A DNA stretch of 12,588 nucleotides. Origin: Candidatus Parvarchaeota archaeon (lineage in GTDB: Archaea > Nanobdellota > Nanobdellia > Pacearchaeales > GW2011-AR1). Below, in pieces: positions 11,783 to 12,588 of this stretch. The stretch covers positions 1 to 12,588 of the forward strand of contig PSPM01000034.1 in the NCBI GenBank assembly GCA_004195435.1, written 5' to 3'. A model generated the notes under the pieces. It made no database searches. It had not been told where the DNA came from and was given only the letters and a program-made list of their open reading frames with translations. Numbering within the stretch: position 1 is the first letter of the stretch; each line of letters opens with the position of its first letter. The position numbers and the translations under genes are program-made.

Positions 11783-12464
11783 ATTAATAGTTGAGGGTGG
11801 AAATATGAAACCAGGGCCAGCAGTATCCCAACAATTAGGTCCATTAGGAATTAATTTAGGCAAAGTTATTCAAGATGTAAATGATTCAACTGCCGGATTT
11901 AAAGGTATGAAAGTACCAGTAAAATTAGATGTTAATCCCAAAACAAAAGAATTTTTAATCGAAGTATCTTCCCCACCAGTCTCAGAGTTAATAAAAAAAG
12001 AAATAAATGTTAAGAAAGGATCAGGGAATGCTGGAAAATTATATATTGGAAACTTAGCAATTGAAGAAATAATTTCCATATCAAAAACTAAAATGCAAGA
12101 TATGTTGGCAAAAGACTTGAAAGCTGCAACAAAATTAACTTTAGGTTCATGTGTTTCAGCAGGAGTATTAGTAGAAAATAAAAATGCTAAAGAGATTATT
12201 TTGGAAATAAATTCTGGAAAATATGGTGAAGAAATAGAAAAAGAAAAAACCGAGGTTTCTCAGGAAAAAAAAGAAAAGTTAGATGAATTTTTCTCTGAGA
12301 CTAAGAAAAAACAAGAAGATCTAATTAAAGAAGAAGAAAAAGCTAAAGAAGAAGAAAAAGCTAAAGAAGAAGAAAAAGGAGAAGAAAAAGAATCAGGAAA
12401 ATCAGAAGAAATAGAAATAGAAAAAGAATCTAAAGATGATGGAAAGGGGGGGAAAAAGAAATAA
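11772..12464 (+). CDS. rpl11: Large-subunit ribosomal protein L11 with a long charged tail
   Basis: A 230-aa protein of the GTPase-associated centre, binding 23S rRNA beside L10. The N-terminal domain shows VEGGNMKPGPAVSQQLGPLG and INLGKVIQDVN, the Pro-rich switch region. The C-terminal rRNA-binding domain includes GNAGKLYIGNLAIEEIISIS and LKAATKLTLGSCVSAGVLVE. The family core ends near residue 150-155. A Lys/Glu-rich tail of about 75 residues follows, with six-residue repeats and a Gly/Lys end, making the protein much longer than the usual ~160 aa. The ATG overlaps the end of spt5 by 11 nt. L1, L10 and P1, its frequent operon partners, are elsewhere on the other strand. Confidence 0.96.
   Translation: MIVKLIVEGGNMKPGPAVSQQLGPLGINLGKVIQDVNDSTAGFKGMKVPVKLDVNPKTKEFLIEVSSPPVSELIKKEINVKKGSGNAGKLYIGNLAIEEIISISKTKMQDMLAKDLKAATKLTLGSCVSAGVLVENKNAKEIILEINSGKYGEEIEKEKTEVSQEKKEKLDEFFSETKKKQEDLIKEEEKAKEEEKAKEEEKGEEKESGKSEEIEIEKESKDDGKGGKKK
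12327..12378 (+). repeat. 18-bp tandem repeats in the L11 tail
   Basis: AAAGAAGAAGAAAAAGCT occurs twice without mismatch (12327-12344 and 12345-12362). A third copy (from 12363) matches for its first 16 bases. It encodes Lys-Glu-Glu-Glu-Lys-Ala repeats and keeps the frame. Confidence 0.85.
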
Positions 12465-12465
12465 G

Positions 12466-12474
12466 CTTAAATAT
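12466..12474 (+). promoter_or_regulatory. TATA box of tRNA-Pro
   Basis: CTTAAATAT begins two bases after the rpl11 stop codon and lies 24-32 nt upstream of the tRNA-Pro 5' end, the correct archaeal distance. Confidence 0.5.
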
Positions 12475-12497
12475 CCATTCTTACACCATAGTCACAA

Positions 12498-12570
12498 GGG
12501 GCTGTGGGGTAGCTTGGTATCCTTTCGGCTTTGGGAGTCGACGACCTCGGTTCAAATCCGAGCAGCCCCA
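12498..12570 (+). tRNA. tRNA-Pro(UGG)
   Basis: A 73-nt cloverleaf. The acceptor GGGGCTG pairs with CAGCCCC, and the discriminator is A73. The D-arm contains GGGTAGCTTGGTATCC. The anticodon arm is TCGGC-TTTGGGA-GTCGA (one G-U), giving anticodon UGG. The T-arm is CTCGG-TTCAAAT-CCGAG. There is no intron and CCA is not encoded. It is 33 nt downstream of rpl11, with its own TATA-like box. Confidence 0.96.
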
Positions 12571-12588
12571 TACTATTAAAATGACATC

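Overview
The window reads as chromosomal DNA from an AT-rich archaeon. The evidence is an archaeal/eukaryotic-type information-processing set (P1, P0/L10, L1, L11, Spt5, SecE, aIF5A with an intact hypusine motif), a tRNA-Ser interrupted by a 44-nt intron at position 37/38, tRNAs without an encoded CCA, TATA boxes 21-30 nt upstream of start codons (mostly leaderless genes), and T-run terminators. Short proteins, very compact spacing, an archaeal AMP phosphorylase and several small proteins of a type I associate with Pacearchaeota/Woesearchaeota suggest a DPANN archaeon. That placement is inference from sequence style, not a phylogeny. There is no gene-free stretch longer than about 130 nt.

Layout. 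1-434 (-): 5' part of an unknown conserved-type protein cut by the window edge. 506-3007 (+): AI-2E-family membrane protein and AMP phosphorylase, three bases apart. 3059-3322 (+): small unknown protein. 3340-3465 (-): intron-containing tRNA-Ser(UGA). 3512-5345 (-): tightly overlapped L1-L10(P0)-P1 operon, with an 18-bp perfect palindrome between its TATA box and start codon. 5470-5919 (-) and 5970-6323 (+): a probable DNA-binding protein and an unknown Rossmann-like protein, divergent from one shared TATA box. 6320-8248 (-): aIF5A, a 41-aa cysteine-free L40e-like protein and an M50 site-2 protease, in one operon. 8300-9939 (+): SlyD-like FKBP prolyl isomerase and a Ca2+/Na+ (CaCA) antiporter; the FKBP is divergent from aIF5A, again from one shared palindromic TATA box. 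9999-12464 (+): ftsZ-secE-spt5-rpl11, the classic archaeal neighbourhood, followed by tRNA-Pro(UGG) at 12498-12570.

Most genes serve translation and its coupling to transcription and secretion. L11 and the L1-L10-P1 set together make the GTPase-associated centre and stalk of the large subunit. In this genome they are split into two blocks on opposite strands about 6.4 kb apart, whereas many archaea keep them in one run.

The most striking observation is that ftsZ at its ancestral locus is interrupted by an in-frame TGA exactly where the tubulin signature (T4 loop, GGGTGTG) should be. About 15 residues are missing while the rest of the gene is intact and in frame. Other points: two single-TATA symmetric bidirectional promoters, operator-like palindromes at two promoters, a 45-bp perfect tandem duplication in the L10 tail (which also lacks the usual stalk C-terminal motif), and a truncated L40e-like protein without zinc-ligand cysteines. 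I found no CRISPR array, transposon, phage gene or defence cassette. This is core genome with unusual details rather than an accessory island.
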